Program-made: the position numbers and the translations under genes
Part shown: positions 1 to 10,007 of the stretch, piece after piece
How the letters are laid out: the number at the start of each line of letters is the position of its first letter
Position numbering within the stretch: position 1 is the stretch's first letter
Assembly: GCA_002813895.1 (NCBI GenBank)
Contig: CP024912.1
Span: 372,001 to 436,000, forward strand
Source: Cyanobacterium sp. HL-69
GTDB taxonomy: Bacteria > Cyanobacteriota > Cyanobacteriia > Cyanobacteriales > Cyanobacteriaceae
Reading direction: 5' to 3'
Length of the DNA stretch: 64,000 nt
The notes under the pieces: generated by a model
Databases searched by the model: none
Seen by the model: only the letters and a program-made list of their open reading frames with translations
What the model was told of the DNA's origin: nothing

Positions 1-1
1 G

Positions 2-1210
2 TTTAAGGGTTTATGTCCGCCCCTCGCTCTCAAATACCATGGTTATCAATTTGGACAATATAATCCTTCTCTAGGAGATGGTAGAGGATTTCTATATGGA
101 CAGGTAAGGGGGAAAGATGGTAGGCTCTATGATTTTGGTACCAAGGGTTCTGGACGTACTCCTTATTCTCGCACGGCTGATGGACGATTGACTTTGAAGG
201 GGGGAATAAGAGAAGTTATTGCGGGAGAAACTCTCTATCGTCTGGGGGTAAATACATCTCGTTGTTTTTGTCTGATTGAAACGGGGGAATCTTTATGGCG
301 AGGAGATGAGCCATCCCCTACTCGTTCGTCGGTGATGGTAAGATTTAGCCATTCTCATATTCGTTTTGGTAGCTTTGAACGGTTACATTATTTTCAAAGA
401 CCTGATTTAATCAAAAATTTATTAGATCATGTGATTTTTTATTATTATCCTCATCTTTGTGAGCAGGAAAACCCCTATCGAAAATTTTATGCTGAATTGG
501 TGGAAAGGGTAGCAAAATTAGCAGCTCAATGGATGAGTGCTGGTTTTTGTCATGGGGTTTTGAATACGGATAATATGTCTATTACGGGGGAAAGTTTTGA
601 CTATGGCCCCTATGCTTTTATTGATAGTTATGATCCTAAGTTTATCGCTGCTTATTTTGATTATGGTGGACGATATAGTTATGGGAATCAGCCGATTATT
701 TGTCGTCTAAATGTGGAGAAGTTACAAATACCTTTGTCGTTGGTAATGGCTTCTTCTGAGTTGGAGGAAGGGTTACAAAATTTTGATGGTTATTATGAGC
801 AATACTATCAACAGTTTATGTTGAGAAGGTTGGGTTTTACGAATTTACCTGAAGATTTGGGCAAAAATTTAGTCACGGAAACTGTAAGTTTACTAAAGGA
901 TTCTCAGTATAGTTATCATGATTTTTTTGCTAGTTTAAGCAATGATTTTAATGATGGTTGGTATGATAATGCTGATTTAATTTTGGAAAATCAAAGTATT
1001 AGCTCTCATAATTTTCAAGGGTGGAAAGTTTTATATCATAAGGCTTTATCTTATTTTAAGAGAGAAGATTTAACACAAATAATTTCAATGTTGGAACGGT
1101 TTAATCCCAACAATATTCCTGTGCGTCCTCTTATTGAACAAATTTGGCAACCAATTAATGATGAGGATAATTGGCAGTTATTCTATGATTTTTTGGCGAA
1201 AATTAAATAA
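2..1210 (+). CDS. selO: Protein adenylyltransferase SelO (YdiU/UPF0061), 5' end outside window
   Basis: The frame is open from base 2 without a start codon, so the gene begins before the window. It encodes the SelO pseudokinase, which transfers AMP from ATP to Ser/Thr/Tyr side chains of target proteins, in E. coli and yeast linked to redox stress. The visible part starts in the nucleotide-binding core: a QFG segment followed by LGDGRG, then [12 protein letters not shown] and DGR, all diagnostic of the family. Downstream NTDNMS and the D-Y-G-P-Y-A-F segment match the metal-binding and catalytic loops. The C-terminal helical region is complete and ends at TAA. The TTG at 188 lies inside the conserved core and is not the start. 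Identity is secure; the substrate in this organism is unknown. Confidence 0.93.
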   Translation, partial: FKGLCPPLALKYHGYQFGQYNPSLGDGRGFLYGQVRGKDGRLYDFGTKGSGRTPYSRTADGRLTLKGGIREVIAGETLYRLGVNTSRCFCLIETGESLWRGDEPSPTRSSVMVRFSHSHIRFGSFERLHYFQRPDLIKNLLDHVIFYYYPHLCEQENPYRKFYAELVERVAKLAAQWMSAGFCHGVLNTDNMSITGESFDYGPYAFIDSYDPKFIAAYFDYGGRYSYGNQPIICRLNVEKLQIPLSLVMASSELEEGLQNFDGYYEQYYQQFMLRRLGFTNLPEDLGKNLVTETVSLLKDSQYSYHDFFASLSNDFNDGWYDNADLILENQSISSHNFQGWKVLYHKALSYFKREDLTQIISMLERFNPNNIPVRPLIEQIWQPINDEDNWQLFYDFLAKIK

Positions 1211-1261
1211 TGAAATAGATATTTAAAAGTGGTATGCTGATCAAACTTTTCAGCTTTGTGT

Positions 1262-1293
1262 AAAACAAAAAACCCCCCTTTTTTTAAGGGGGG
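1262..1293 (-). terminator. Rho-independent terminator of crhR
   Basis: An 8-bp G+C-rich stem (1273-1280 with 1286-1293, five-base loop) is followed on the minus strand by TTTTTTG then TTTT. It lies 26 bp beyond the crhR stop and so ends the rimO-crhR transcript. It may also block read-through from selO, although there is no T-run in the plus orientation. Confidence 0.75.
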
Positions 1294-1318
1294 AAAGAAC
1301 AATTTTAAGTATTTAAAA

Positions 1319-2770
1319 TTATCTTACTTGGGGGCGATCGTATTTACGACTAGGTTTTCCACCGCCATAACTGGATTTGCCACGGTTATATTTACCACCG
1401 CCACGGCCGTATTTTTTACCGCCGACGTTGGGTTTAGGAGTAGCTGGGGGTGGTACTTCCCAATCTTGTTGTAACCATGCGGGGCAGTTTTGATCGTAAA
1501 GAATCTGTAAGACTGCTGCCGCGATCGCACTGGAGTCGTATTCTCCATTTAGTTCCTTAACCATAGGAAGGAAGGAAGCCAAACGCTCTCCACTGAGGGA
1601 TTCTTTGATTTGCTCCTTGAGCTTAACCATCCTTTTTGCTTCTACGGTGGAGCGGTTAGGCACAACTTCCACAGTGATAGTTTGTTTTAAACGACGCTCA
1701 ATTTGACGTAATAAGCGGCGATCGCTAGGTTCCACCAAAGCAATAGCTTTACCTTCCTTACCAGCCCTTCCCGTACGCCCGATACGGTGAATATAAGTCT
1801 CGGTGTTATCAGGTAAATCAAAGTTGAAAACGTGGGTTAAATCCGACACATCCAAACCACGGGCAGCAATATCCGTTGCTACCACTACCTTAATTTTTCC
1901 ATCGCGCCAACGCTGAATCAAACGTTCCCTTTGTTGTTGGCTCAAATCACCATGGTATTCATCCACACTTTGCCCCGCTTCTTGTAACTTAGAAGTTAAC
2001 TCGGAGGCAGTACGTTTGGTGCGCACAAAGATGATCGCCGATTGGGGATCTTCAATTTCCAAAATAGGTTGAATGGTCTTGATTTTTGACCAACCACGAG
2101 GCACCATATAAACTACTTGTTCGATGCGAGAAGGAGTATCCTGAGGTTTTTCCCCAGTTACATTAACCGCATCTGTCATAAACTCTTTTACTAACAGTTG
2201 AATCTCTTTGGGCATAGTAGCCGAGAAACAAGTGGTTTGACGAGAATCAGGGGTACGGGAGAGAATGGTTTTAACATCATCAATAAAGCCCATACTCAAC
2301 ATCTCATCGGCTTCGTCTAATACGACATAGCGTAAATTATCGAGCTTAAGGTGTTTACGATTGAGTAAATCAATAATACGTCCGGGAGTACCCACCACAA
2401 TGTGAGATCCCTTTTCTAAAAAGCGAATTTGACGCTCCATAGATTGACCACCATAGACAGTGGTAACAAAGATTTTCTCTCTGCCAATTAAATCCTTAAA
2501 GGCTTCTGCTACCTGCTGAGCTAATTCCCTAGTAGGTGCGAGAATTAGTGCCTGTACACTTTTATCGCTTTTATCAATTCTGTCCAAAATAGGGAGAGAA
2601 TAAGCGGCGGTTTTACCCGTACCAGTTTGCGATTGTCCCACAACATCACGACCTGCAATTAATTCAGGGATTGCGAGAGTTTGAATTTTAGTAGGAGTAT
2701 CAAAACCAATATTTTCTAATTGGTTAACGAGAGTTTCTGAAAGTCCTAAACTTGCGAAAGAAGTTGTCAT
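1319..2770 (-). CDS. crhR: DEAD-box RNA helicase CrhR (cold-inducible)
   Basis: A 483-residue ATP-dependent RNA helicase that unwinds and anneals RNA. In Synechocystis 6803 the orthologue is redox- and cold-regulated. Motifs in order: Walker A SQTGTGKT (47-54), PTRELA (79-84), TPGR (128-131), DEAD (152-155), SAT (183-185), ARGLDV (303-308) and HRIGRTGR (328-335). After the core comes the CrhR-type region with the GERLASFLP segment, then a glycine-, lysine- and arginine-rich tail (about 445-483) likely to bind RNA. Length and tail match CrhR rather than the longer DeaD/CsdA. It lies downstream of rimO in the same orientation, the operon order known in Synechocystis. The ATG at 2770 begins directly before the conserved Q-motif region. 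Confidence 0.93.
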   Translation of the reverse strand: MTTSFASLGLSETLVNQLENIGFDTPTKIQTLAIPELIAGRDVVGQSQTGTGKTAAYSLPILDRIDKSDKSVQALILAPTRELAQQVAEAFKDLIGREKIFVTTVYGGQSMERQIRFLEKGSHIVVGTPGRIIDLLNRKHLKLDNLRYVVLDEADEMLSMGFIDDVKTILSRTPDSRQTTCFSATMPKEIQLLVKEFMTDAVNVTGEKPQDTPSRIEQVVYMVPRGWSKIKTIQPILEIEDPQSAIIFVRTKRTASELTSKLQEAGQSVDEYHGDLSQQQRERLIQRWRDGKIKVVVATDIAARGLDVSDLTHVFNFDLPDNTETYIHRIGRTGRAGKEGKAIALVEPSDRRLLRQIERRLKQTITVEVVPNRSTVEAKRMVKLKEQIKESLSGERLASFLPMVKELNGEYDSSAIAAAVLQILYDQNCPAWLQQDWEVPPPATPKPNVGGKKYGRGGGKYNRGKSSYGGGKPSRKYDRPQVR

Positions 2771-3008
2771 CTGTATTTTATTTTAATTGTGAACTGTAAA
2801 GATGTCTCCACAGATGAATTGGGGGAAAACCTGAAATGAAGCAAAACTGGTTAAGGGTACGGGATCAAAGGATTTACGGAATCTATAATTTCATAATATT
2901 ATGGAATTATTCCCTACTTTTTGGTTCTTACTTCATAGTAAACTCTTCCTTGATATACAAGCCGTAAACGGTTGGTCAACCCAGTGAATAAAACTGGACT
3001 ATAAATAT
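2771..3008 (-). promoter_or_regulatory. AU-rich rimO-crhR intergenic region (5' leader of crhR)
   Basis: The 238 bp between the rimO stop and the crhR ATG hold no ORF. They contain a perfect 12-bp palindrome CATAATATTATG (2892-2903), an adjoining near-palindrome GGAATTATTCC (2903-2913), and a small stem CCAGT/ACTGG (2981-2985 with 2993-2997) just after rimO. In Synechocystis 6803 the rimO-crhR transcript is cut by RNase E at an AU-rich element in this junction, and crhR also has its own promoter. The AU-rich palindrome here is a candidate for the equivalent site; that equivalence is inference. Confidence 0.45.
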
Positions 3009-4331
3009 TTACTGACTTATTTCAATTTCACCATAGAGATCATAGACATCGGCATCAGTAATTCTGACTGATGTTATTGAACCTAGGTTGGCTTCGCCAC
3101 GGACATAGACTATGCCATCTACTTCGGGGGCAAAACGAGGAGAACGACCGATTAATTCTCCAGTGGCAGGGTTTTCTTGCTCGACCAAAACGGGAACTAC
3201 TTTGCCGATTTCGGCTTCATTTTTAGCCGCCGCAATGGGTTGTTGTATTTCCATTAATTCATTTCTACGAGCGATTTTTACCTCTTCGGGAACTTGTTCA
3301 CCTAAGTGGTAGGCTTTGGTTCCTTCTTCGGGGGAAAATGTAAACACTCCCACATGATCAAATTGATGCCTTTTTACAAATTGTAACAAATGTTTGAAGT
3401 TTTGTTGCGTTTCTCCCGGAAATCCGACAATAAATGTCGTCCGCATTACTGCGTCGGGGAGGGCGATCTTGATTCGTTCTATGATGCGATCGTTTACCTG
3501 ACCCTGCCAAGGGCGGTTCATTGCTTTTAAAATATCTGGATCAGAATGTTGTAGGGGTAAATCCAAATAAGGTAGTACATTGGGAGTTTCTCGGATAGCC
3601 TCAATAACTTTGTCCGTCAAACCTGTAGGATAAGCATAATGGATTCTAATCCAAGGAATATCCACTTTCCCCAAAGCCCTTAATAATTCTGCTAATCTGG
3701 GTTCACCATAAATGTCAACGCCATAGTTAGTAGTAATCTGGGAGATCAAAATTAATTCTTGGACTCCTTGATCTGCCAATTGCTTGGCTTCATTTACAAT
3801 AGATTCAATGGTTCTGGATCTTTGTTTGCCCCTTAAATGAGGAATAATACAAAAAGCACAACTATAATCACACCCTTCGGCTACCCGTAAATAGGCAACT
3901 CCTTCGGAGGTGGTGCGATAACGAGGTATATTTTCATCGGCAATATAAGTAGGTTGAGCGGAAACAGCTTTTACTCTTTCTCCTTTTTCAACCCTTTCAA
4001 CGACATCAACAATATTTTGATAATCTCCTGTACCTACCAATGCTACCGCTTCGGGTAGTTCGGCTAGTAACTCTTCTTGGAAGTGTTGAGCCATGCAACC
4101 AGAGATAATAATTTTTTTATTATTTTCGGCTAATTCTATTAAGGTTCTGACAGACTCTTGTCTAGCAGATTCAATAAAACTACAAGTGTTGACGATCACA
4201 TAATCGGCTAATTCCTCGGTATTATCAATTTGATAGCCTGATTGTGCTAGTAAACCGAGCATATGCTCAGAATCGATACGATTTTTTTCACATCCTAAAT
4301 GAGAGACGGCGATGGTTGGCTTATTGCCCAT
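3009..4331 (-). CDS. rimO: Ribosomal protein S12 methylthiotransferase RimO
   Basis: A 440-residue radical-SAM enzyme that adds a methylthio group to the conserved aspartate of ribosomal protein S12. The N-terminal UPF0004 domain carries the auxiliary-cluster cysteines C14, C50 and C79. The radical-SAM motif CxxxCxxC is C154, C158 and C161, followed by PHLRG. A TRAM domain forms the C-terminus (about 370-440), with [10 protein letters not shown] near its end. Length is standard. The region upstream holds a TATACT hexamer on the minus strand that could be the -10 of the rimO-crhR promoter. Confidence 0.95.
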   Translation of the reverse strand: MGNKPTIAVSHLGCEKNRIDSEHMLGLLAQSGYQIDNTEELADYVIVNTCSFIESARQESVRTLIELAENNKKIIISGCMAQHFQEELLAELPEAVALVGTGDYQNIVDVVERVEKGERVKAVSAQPTYIADENIPRYRTTSEGVAYLRVAEGCDYSCAFCIIPHLRGKQRSRTIESIVNEAKQLADQGVQELILISQITTNYGVDIYGEPRLAELLRALGKVDIPWIRIHYAYPTGLTDKVIEAIRETPNVLPYLDLPLQHSDPDILKAMNRPWQGQVNDRIIERIKIALPDAVMRTTFIVGFPGETQQNFKHLLQFVKRHQFDHVGVFTFSPEEGTKAYHLGEQVPEEVKIARRNELMEIQQPIAAAKNEAEIGKVVPVLVEQENPATGELIGRSPRFAPEVDGIVYVRGEANLGSITSVRITDADVYDLYGEIEISQ

Positions 4332-4455
4332 ATTCGATTGCGCTTTTTTTCCCTACGACTTTTGTTTTTAATATTTTTAGTATAGCTCTTCTATCATATC
4401 AGACTTTGGGATTTATCGCAGAAAAGATAAAAAGTAATTAATTATTTACAGCTAG

Positions 4456-4506
4456 ATGTTTGTGGCAAACATTCAGAACCCCAGTAAATTGCTGGGGGAT
4501 TTTTAT
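4456..4506 (+). terminator. Tandem hairpins with T-run; orphan terminator or end of a small RNA
   Basis: Two hairpins sit side by side between the divergent side of rimO and the end of prfC. The first is ATGTTTG/CAAACAT (4456-4462 with 4466-4472, three-base loop). The second is CCCCAG/CTGGGG (4479-4484 with 4492-4497), followed on the plus strand by GATTTTTA. No plus-strand gene precedes it. Either a plus-strand small RNA ends here, or the second stem terminates prfC on the minus strand without a T-run. No convincing promoter was seen for either. Confidence 0.4.
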
Positions 4507-4523
4507 TCATCATAAAAGGGTTA

Positions 4524-6119
4524 TCAGGCGATCGCACTTAACCGTAAATCAGGATGATCCCCTTGAACTTGGTTAATGTTCCATTCATTCTTAAATAATA
4601 GTACAGGACGATCTAAAGAATCCTTAACCACCATGGTATTAAATAAACGACCCACCTTTTCAAGGGCTTCCCAACCATCAATTACCCACCGTGCCGCCCC
4701 GTAGCTCATAGGTTCTAGCCTTGAGTCCACATTATACTCATTCAACAAACGATGTTGCACCACTTCAAATTGTAACTGCCCCACTGCCGCCAAAATAGGA
4801 TCACGGATAAATTCATCCTTGGAGTACATAATTTGTACAGCCCCTTCCTCCTGTAACTCCTGTACCCCTTTTTGAAATTGCTTGAACTTAGAAGGATTAG
4901 GGTTTTTGAGAAAAGCGAATAACTCAGGAGAAAAACTAGGTATCTTATCATACTCAATTTTTTTACCTAGATAGATGGTATCCCCAATGGCAAACATCCC
5001 CGGATTATTCAAACCAATCACATCCCCAGGATAGGCCTCATCAATAGACTCTCTCCCTTGGGCGAATAACTTTTGAGGGCGAGAAAGACGAATACTTTTG
5101 CCCGTGCGCGCATGGTTTACAGACATATCCTTCTCAAACTTCCCTGTACATACCCTCACAAAAGCCACCCTGTCACGGTGTCTGGCATCCATATTGGCCT
5201 GTAACTTAAAGACAAAACCACTAAAATCAGGATAAGTAGGCTCTAATTCTCCTAGAGTAGAGTTTCTGGGGGTAGGGGGCAACGCATATTCCAAAAAAGC
5301 ATCGAGGAATAAACGCACCCCGAAGTTAGTCATGGCACTACCGAAAAATACAGGGGTCATTTTTCCTGCGTGAATAGCTTCTAAGTCAAAATCCGAACCA
5401 GCCTCACTGACTAACTCCAATTCCTCCAGGGTTTGCTCATATAAATCAGCTTCCAGATAATCCTTGATACTTTTATCCCCGTCGGGAATAATCATTTCTG
5501 GGGCTTCATCCTTACCATGGACGACTCTATCAAACAGATGATAAGCCTTTTGGCGACGACTATATACCCCTTTAAAGTAGTTACCCATACCCACGGGATA
5601 GTTAACCGCAAAAGTCTTTAGACCCAACTCTTGTTCGATCTCATCCAATAATTCTAGGGGTTCACGACCAGGGCGATCCATTTTATTAACAAATGTAAAG
5701 ATAGGGAGCGATCGCAACTTACACACCTCAAATAACTTGCGGGTTTGAGGCTCTAAACCCTTAGCCGCATCAATCAACATCACCGCATTATCCGCCGCCG
5801 CTAGGGTGCGATAGGTATCCTCACTAAAATCTTGGTGTCCGGGGGTATCCAAAAGATTGATTTGATAATCACGGTAAGCAAACTGTAATACCGTAGAGGT
5901 AATAGAAATTCCCCTCTGCTTCTCCATTTCCATCCAGTCAGAAGTAACCTTTCTTTGTTCTCTTTTTGCCTTCACTGCCCCTGCTTCGTGGATAGCACCC
6001 CCATAAAGTAAAAGTTTTTCCGTCAACGTAGTTTTACCAGCGTCAGGGTGAGAAATAATCGCAAAATTGCGACGCTTACCCACCGCCTTTAATAATTCTT
6101 GTTCAATCGTTAAAGCCAT
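4524..6119 (-). CDS. prfC: Peptide chain release factor 3 (RF3)
   Basis: A 531-residue translational GTPase that recycles RF1 and RF2 from the ribosome after peptide release. The G domain has G1 SHPDAGKT (23-30), the DTPGH motif (91-95) and NKMD (145-148). It is followed by EF-Tu-like domain 2 and the RF3 C-terminal domain. The opening motif SHPDAGKT and overall length separate RF3 from EF-G and LepA. The ATG at 6119 gives the usual short N-terminal extension. It is transcribed alone, with 192 bp to rimO on one side and a 497-bp gap on the other. Confidence 0.95.
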   Translation of the reverse strand: MALTIEQELLKAVGKRRNFAIISHPDAGKTTLTEKLLLYGGAIHEAGAVKAKREQRKVTSDWMEMEKQRGISITSTVLQFAYRDYQINLLDTPGHQDFSEDTYRTLAAADNAVMLIDAAKGLEPQTRKLFEVCKLRSLPIFTFVNKMDRPGREPLELLDEIEQELGLKTFAVNYPVGMGNYFKGVYSRRQKAYHLFDRVVHGKDEAPEMIIPDGDKSIKDYLEADLYEQTLEELELVSEAGSDFDLEAIHAGKMTPVFFGSAMTNFGVRLFLDAFLEYALPPTPRNSTLGELEPTYPDFSGFVFKLQANMDARHRDRVAFVRVCTGKFEKDMSVNHARTGKSIRLSRPQKLFAQGRESIDEAYPGDVIGLNNPGMFAIGDTIYLGKKIEYDKIPSFSPELFAFLKNPNPSKFKQFQKGVQELQEEGAVQIMYSKDEFIRDPILAAVGQLQFEVVQHRLLNEYNVDSRLEPMSYGAARWVIDGWEALEKVGRLFNTMVVKDSLDRPVLLFKNEWNINQVQGDHPDLRLSAIA

Positions 6120-6616
6120 ATATTTATTAATTCATATTTACAACAAAAAATCAATCTTTCTTCCCAGTATCCATAGAGTCAGGAAGTTAGATGAAGCAAA
6201 CTTTATCATTCAAATATCTAACTATTTCTCAATTATATTTCTTGGTCTAAAATCAAAATATTATTATTCCAAGTATTCGTAACTATATTACTCGACCCCA
6301 AGTCAGATAGCATATCCCATAACAACTATGGGGGAGAAACAAAATTTTACCCATAAAACAAATTACCAACCGAAGCCTTTTGTTATCCCTAATTATACAC
6401 AAAAGTGGACTCCTATCATTAACCTTAAACTTTAACACAGCTAAAATCAAAGGATACATAGACCCAAGAAAAATGAATAGATAAAGTTAGAATAGATGTG
6501 AACACTAAAATTTAACCATTATTAAACCAATACGCAGGATTTTATGGTTCTTATTTTGATATTATGAACATAATAAATATTCCATCAAATATTATTTTAA
6601 TAGTAATTATAGATCT
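6120..6616. other. 497-bp A+T-rich intergenic region, no gene seen
   Basis: The region lies between the divergent prfC and DUF2854 genes and should hold both promoters. I see no ORF above 20 codons with a plausible start. The only local structure is a weak stem CCCAT/ATGGG near 6316-6331. No tRNA-like or known RNA element was recognised. Confidence 0.6.
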
Positions 6617-7186
6617 ATGTTTCGTAAAATTCCTTTAGCATTAGTTGGTTTAATTATTGGCTCAATCTTGACAGCTGTAGGCTTTGTAGCCTATGCAAAA
6701 GGAAACTCTACCCTGAACTTAGCGGGATTTTTCTACGGAATTCCCCTTTTGTTGGGAGGACTTGCCCTCAAAGCCGCCGAATTGAAACCCGTACCGTTTT
6801 CCAAAGAAACCCCCAAAGAAGTCCTTAGTCTAAGGGAAGCCCAAGCCACCGATACTCAAAACCAGCTAAGAAAAGATGTCACTCGTTATCGCTACGGGCA
6901 AGAAGCCCATCTGGACGAAGCCTTGGAGCGCATAGGATTAAGCCCCACAGATGAAGAAAGACCTATTCTAACTACTCTCAAAGAAATAGAAATTGACGGT
7001 AAATATACCCTAGTCTTACAGTTTCAAACCCCTTTAATTTCCAGAGAAATATGGGAAGAAAAGTTAGACAAAATTACCAAATTCTTTGGTCCAGGTATCA
7101 CTGCTAAAATTCTCAGTTTTGATGATAATGTGATTGACTTAGCCCTTATTGCCTTATCTGAATCTAGTACCGTTGAAGTTGCCTAA
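6617..7186 (+). CDS. DUF2854 family membrane protein
   Basis: A 189-residue protein of a family shared by cyanobacteria and plant chloroplasts; function unknown. Two hydrophobic segments (about 6-26 and 33-52) form an N-terminal hairpin anchor. The rest is a soluble domain with RYRYGQEAHLDEALERIGLS (about 96-115) and IDGKYTLVLQFQTP, both typical of DUF2854. The gene is 15 bp ahead of the response regulator in the same direction, so the two may share a transcript. Confidence 0.85.
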   Translation: MFRKIPLALVGLIIGSILTAVGFVAYAKGNSTLNLAGFFYGIPLLLGGLALKAAELKPVPFSKETPKEVLSLREAQATDTQNQLRKDVTRYRYGQEAHLDEALERIGLSPTDEERPILTTLKEIEIDGKYTLVLQFQTPLISREIWEEKLDKITKFFGPGITAKILSFDDNVIDLALIALSESSTVEVA

Positions 7187-7201
7187 AAACATCCCACAAT
7201 A

Positions 7202-7846
7202 ATGAAAGACACACAAAACTCTAGTCCTAATAAATTACTTCTCATTGATGATGATCCTAACCTAATTTTGTTGGTTAAAGATTATCTCGAATTTAATGGT
7301 TATCAAGTGTTGATAGCGAGTCAGGGCAGAGAAGCCCTCAGTATTTTGGAAAGGGAAACACCGGATTTAATTATTTGTGATGTGATGATGCCCGAAATGG
7401 ATGGCTATACCTTTGTGGAAGAAATACGTCAAAATACCCAATGGAATCAATTACCTATCATCTTTTTATCAGCCAAAACCCAAACTCAAGATAGGATTAA
7501 AGGTTTAAATCAGGGGGCTGATGTATATTTAGTAAAACCTTTTGAGCCTGAAGAATTAGTTGCTCAAGTAAAATCTACTCTTAATTATAGTCAACGTCTG
7601 ATCAATAGTAATGCTGTAGGGGCTGATACCAAAAGGATTCAAGTACCTAAGTCGGTGGAGTTAACTCCCACAGAAACAAGAGTAGTGAGTTTGGTTTCTC
7701 AAGGTTTATCAAATCGGGAAATATCTATTGAGTTGGGGGTAAGTCAGCGCACCATAGAGAGTCATGTGTCGAATATGCTCAACAAAACGGGTTTACATAA
7801 TCGTACAGAGTTATCTCGTTGGGCGATTCAATCTCAGTTAGTCTAA
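7202..7846 (+). CDS. NarL/FixJ-family response regulator (Ycf29-like)
   Basis: A 214-residue DNA-binding response regulator. The receiver domain (about 12-128) has the acidic pocket DDD at 16-18, phosphoacceptor D60 in the CDVMMPEMDGY segment, and K112 in VKPF. The output domain (about 150-214) is a LuxR-type helix-turn-helix with LTPTE, GLSNREIS and VSQRTIESHVSNML. The arrangement resembles Ycf29, a regulator retained in cyanobacteria and red-algal plastids. No kinase is adjacent; the large sensor kinase 3.7 kb away is too distant to be assigned as partner. Confidence 0.85.
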   Translation: MKDTQNSSPNKLLLIDDDPNLILLVKDYLEFNGYQVLIASQGREALSILERETPDLIICDVMMPEMDGYTFVEEIRQNTQWNQLPIIFLSAKTQTQDRIKGLNQGADVYLVKPFEPEELVAQVKSTLNYSQRLINSNAVGADTKRIQVPKSVELTPTETRVVSLVSQGLSNREISIELGVSQRTIESHVSNMLNKTGLHNRTELSRWAIQSQLV

Positions 7847-7854
7847 ATCTTTTC

Positions 7855-7885
7855 TTGACAATCTCCCCACTCTATTGGTTATAAT
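7855..7885 (+). promoter_or_regulatory. Candidate promoter of tRNA-Thr
   Basis: TTGACA (7855-7860) and TATAAT (7880-7885) are both consensus hexamers. The spacer of 19 bp is longer than the optimum of 17. The predicted start near 7892 lies about 57 bp before the tRNA. Confidence 0.5.
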
Positions 7886-7948
7886 GTATTGTGCAAATGA
7901 AAAAAGTAGTTTTTATTCTACTAAAGAGTATTTCACGATACTAAACCT

Positions 7949-8021
7949 GCCATCTTAGCTCAATTGGTAGAGCACATCACTTGTAATGATAAGGTTGTCG
8001 GTTCAAGTCCGATAGATGGCT
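7949..8021 (+). tRNA. trnT: tRNA-Thr (anticodon UGU)
   Basis: A 73-nt cloverleaf. The acceptor stem is GCCATCT/AGATGGC with discriminator T. D arm is GCTC/GAGC. The anticodon loop CTTGTAA gives TGT for ACA codons. T arm is GTCGG/CCGAT with loop TTCAAGT. The outermost anticodon-stem pair is a C-A mismatch. CCA is not encoded. Confidence 0.95.
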
Positions 8022-8040
8022 TACAACGACTAGAGATAGA

Positions 8041-9429
8041 TTACTCCAAACTTTCTCCCCCAATAACTATCTCCTCAATGCGTAAACTAGGGCCGGCGCA
8101 CCCTACCGCCAAGCCAGATTGCCCTCCTTTCCCACAACCCCCTGACTCATCCCAATAAAAGTCATCCCCGATCGCACTTATTTGTGCTAAGGTTTTAAAT
8201 ACATTTCCTGAAAGGGTGACATTTTTTACAGGCTCGGCAATTTGTCCATCTCGAATCATCCACGCCTCCCCCGCGCTAAAAGTAAACATCTCTCCGTTTG
8301 TCATGCCTCCTAACCAATTAGAAGCATATACCCCCTCGGAAATATTGCTAAATAAATCCTGTACAGGAGTTTCACCCCTACCAATCCAAGTGTTAGTCAT
8401 GCGGACGATGGGAGGATAATGGTAGTTGAGACAACGGGCATTGCCTGTGGGTTTTTCTCCCAATTTTCCAGCGGTTTCCCGAGAGTGTAAACGCCCCACC
8501 AAAACACCATCTTTGATTAACTGGGTGGTGGTTGCTTTGGTGCCTTCATCGTCATAATAATAACTGCCCCGATGTCCTTCGGGCATTGCCCCGTCAAAAA
8601 TTTGCAAAAATTCCTCGCCAAATTTGCGCCCCATGGTCATTACTTCTAATAAATCGGGGTTTTCATAGGCCATATCAGCTTCGGAAAGATGCCCAAAAGC
8701 CTCATGGACAAATAACCCTGTCAAAATAGGGTCAATTACTACGGGATATTTGCCACCCTTGACGGAGGGTAAACTGAGGGCATTTACGGCACGAATGGAG
8801 GCACTTTCTACCTGTTTATCAAGGTTGGTTAAATCTTCATAACCTTTCCTTGTACCTGTGGTTTCTCGCCCCGTTTGTATTTGATGGGCTTTTTTGGCGA
8901 TCGCACTAAAGCGCATTTCACTATCAATCCAAGACTGCTGTATCATGCTTCCTTCGGAGGTAGCGAGGATAATTTCTTGTTGGGCATCGTAATAGGTGAC
9001 GGATGCGGAATTGATGTGAGGATGATAATTTTTGAGAATGTGATAGTAATGGTCACATAGTGCTTTTTTATCCCCCAATGGAATTAAACGGGGATTGGTG
9101 CCAATGAGGGGCAACCGACAACTTACCTCCACCGTTTCCACAGGGGCAAGAAGAGTCTCATCATCTCCTATGATACGGGCAAAGGCGATCGCCTCTTCGA
9201 CCCTTTCTTTAAGCTGTGATAAATCATTAAAGGTAGCAAAACCCCAACCCCCTTTATAACAAGCCCTTACCTGCCCCCCTACGGATACCCCTTCGCTGAG
9301 GGTTTCTACCGCCCCATTTCTCAGGGCAATATTGGTACCTTCAGAGTTTTCTAGGCGAATACTTAGGAAATCTACTCGTTTTCGATACTGCTTGATTAAA
9401 TCTGATAATAAATTGCGATAATCTTTCAT
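8041..9429 (-). CDS. tldD: Metalloprotease TldD
   Basis: A 462-residue member of the TldD/PmbA family. TldD forms a heterodimeric zinc protease with TldE/PmbA that degrades unfolded peptides. The zinc motif HEAFGH is at 242-247 inside the conserved VHEAFGHLSEAD segment, which marks TldD rather than PmbA (PmbA lacks it). The C-terminal GGCGKGGQ segment includes the conserved cysteine region of TldD. The partner gene is not in the window. The 3' end stops 20 bp from the convergent tRNA-Thr. Confidence 0.92.
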   Translation of the reverse strand: MKDYRNLLSDLIKQYRKRVDFLSIRLENSEGTNIALRNGAVETLSEGVSVGGQVRACYKGGWGFATFNDLSQLKERVEEAIAFARIIGDDETLLAPVETVEVSCRLPLIGTNPRLIPLGDKKALCDHYYHILKNYHPHINSASVTYYDAQQEIILATSEGSMIQQSWIDSEMRFSAIAKKAHQIQTGRETTGTRKGYEDLTNLDKQVESASIRAVNALSLPSVKGGKYPVVIDPILTGLFVHEAFGHLSEADMAYENPDLLEVMTMGRKFGEEFLQIFDGAMPEGHRGSYYYDDEGTKATTTQLIKDGVLVGRLHSRETAGKLGEKPTGNARCLNYHYPPIVRMTNTWIGRGETPVQDLFSNISEGVYASNWLGGMTNGEMFTFSAGEAWMIRDGQIAEPVKNVTLSGNVFKTLAQISAIGDDFYWDESGGCGKGGQSGLAVGCAGPSLRIEEIVIGGESLE

Positions 9430-9500
9430 TTATGGGGAGTTGCTAAATTGGGCTGTGATTTTTGGTTTAGGTGGAAAATGATAATAATAATTATCAATCA

Positions 9501-9986
9501 TCAATTATCTCTTGTCTCCCAAATTCCTTTATTCATAATTCGGGCATAGTTTTGGGCATTGATTAAAATATCATCATATTTCCCGTCTGTGTAGGTTAAA
9601 TTGGCGATCGCACTTCCATCCTCAATAATTTTTTGATTAATAAAATCATTATTTAGCCATACATAGGCAGAAAGTCGATCAAATGAATCTTTTGCGGTTA
9701 AATCAGTTTTAATGGTGATAGTAACAGAATTAAGAGGATTTTGAAGATTATTTGTAAGTAGATTGAGAATAGTTTTTTCTGCTGTTTCCTGCTGATTTTC
9801 AGGCACATCTAAACCAGTTAAACGCACTCGATAGGCTTGATTGTTGATAGCTACCTCAAGGGTTTGCCCACTGACAACCCGCACCAATTGCCCAGAAACA
9901 AAGTTATCGGATAAAACATTTTGTCCACAGGAGGATAATAGACAACAAAGAATAATTGAAAGCACAAACCCTTTAAAATTAGCCAT
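9501..9986 (-). CDS. Staphylococcal-nuclease-like lipoprotein
   Basis: A 161-residue exported protein with an SNase (thermonuclease) fold domain. Residues 1-20 form a lipoprotein signal ending in the lipobox L-S-S-C, so the mature protein is probably membrane-anchored by its N-terminal cysteine. The domain shows the VRVVSGQTLEV start, RLTGLDVPE (equivalent of RL..ID.PE, usually including catalytic Arg and Asp) and DRLSAYVW, followed by GxA and a final GIW. It is smaller and less acidic than classical nucleases, so activity is likely but unproven. It lies 21 bp downstream of the ferredoxin gene. Confidence 0.75.
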   Translation of the reverse strand: MANFKGFVLSIILCCLLSSCGQNVLSDNFVSGQLVRVVSGQTLEVAINNQAYRVRLTGLDVPENQQETAEKTILNLLTNNLQNPLNSVTITIKTDLTAKDSFDRLSAYVWLNNDFINQKIIEDGSAIANLTYTDGKYDDILINAQNYARIMNKGIWETRDN

Positions 9987-10007
9987 TTTTAACCATCGAG
10001 TCCAAAA

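Noticed and set aside
1256-1474. A 72-codon plus-strand frame over the end of crhR
   Set aside because: It lies opposite the glycine-rich tail of crhR and across its terminator; composition is that of a shadow frame.
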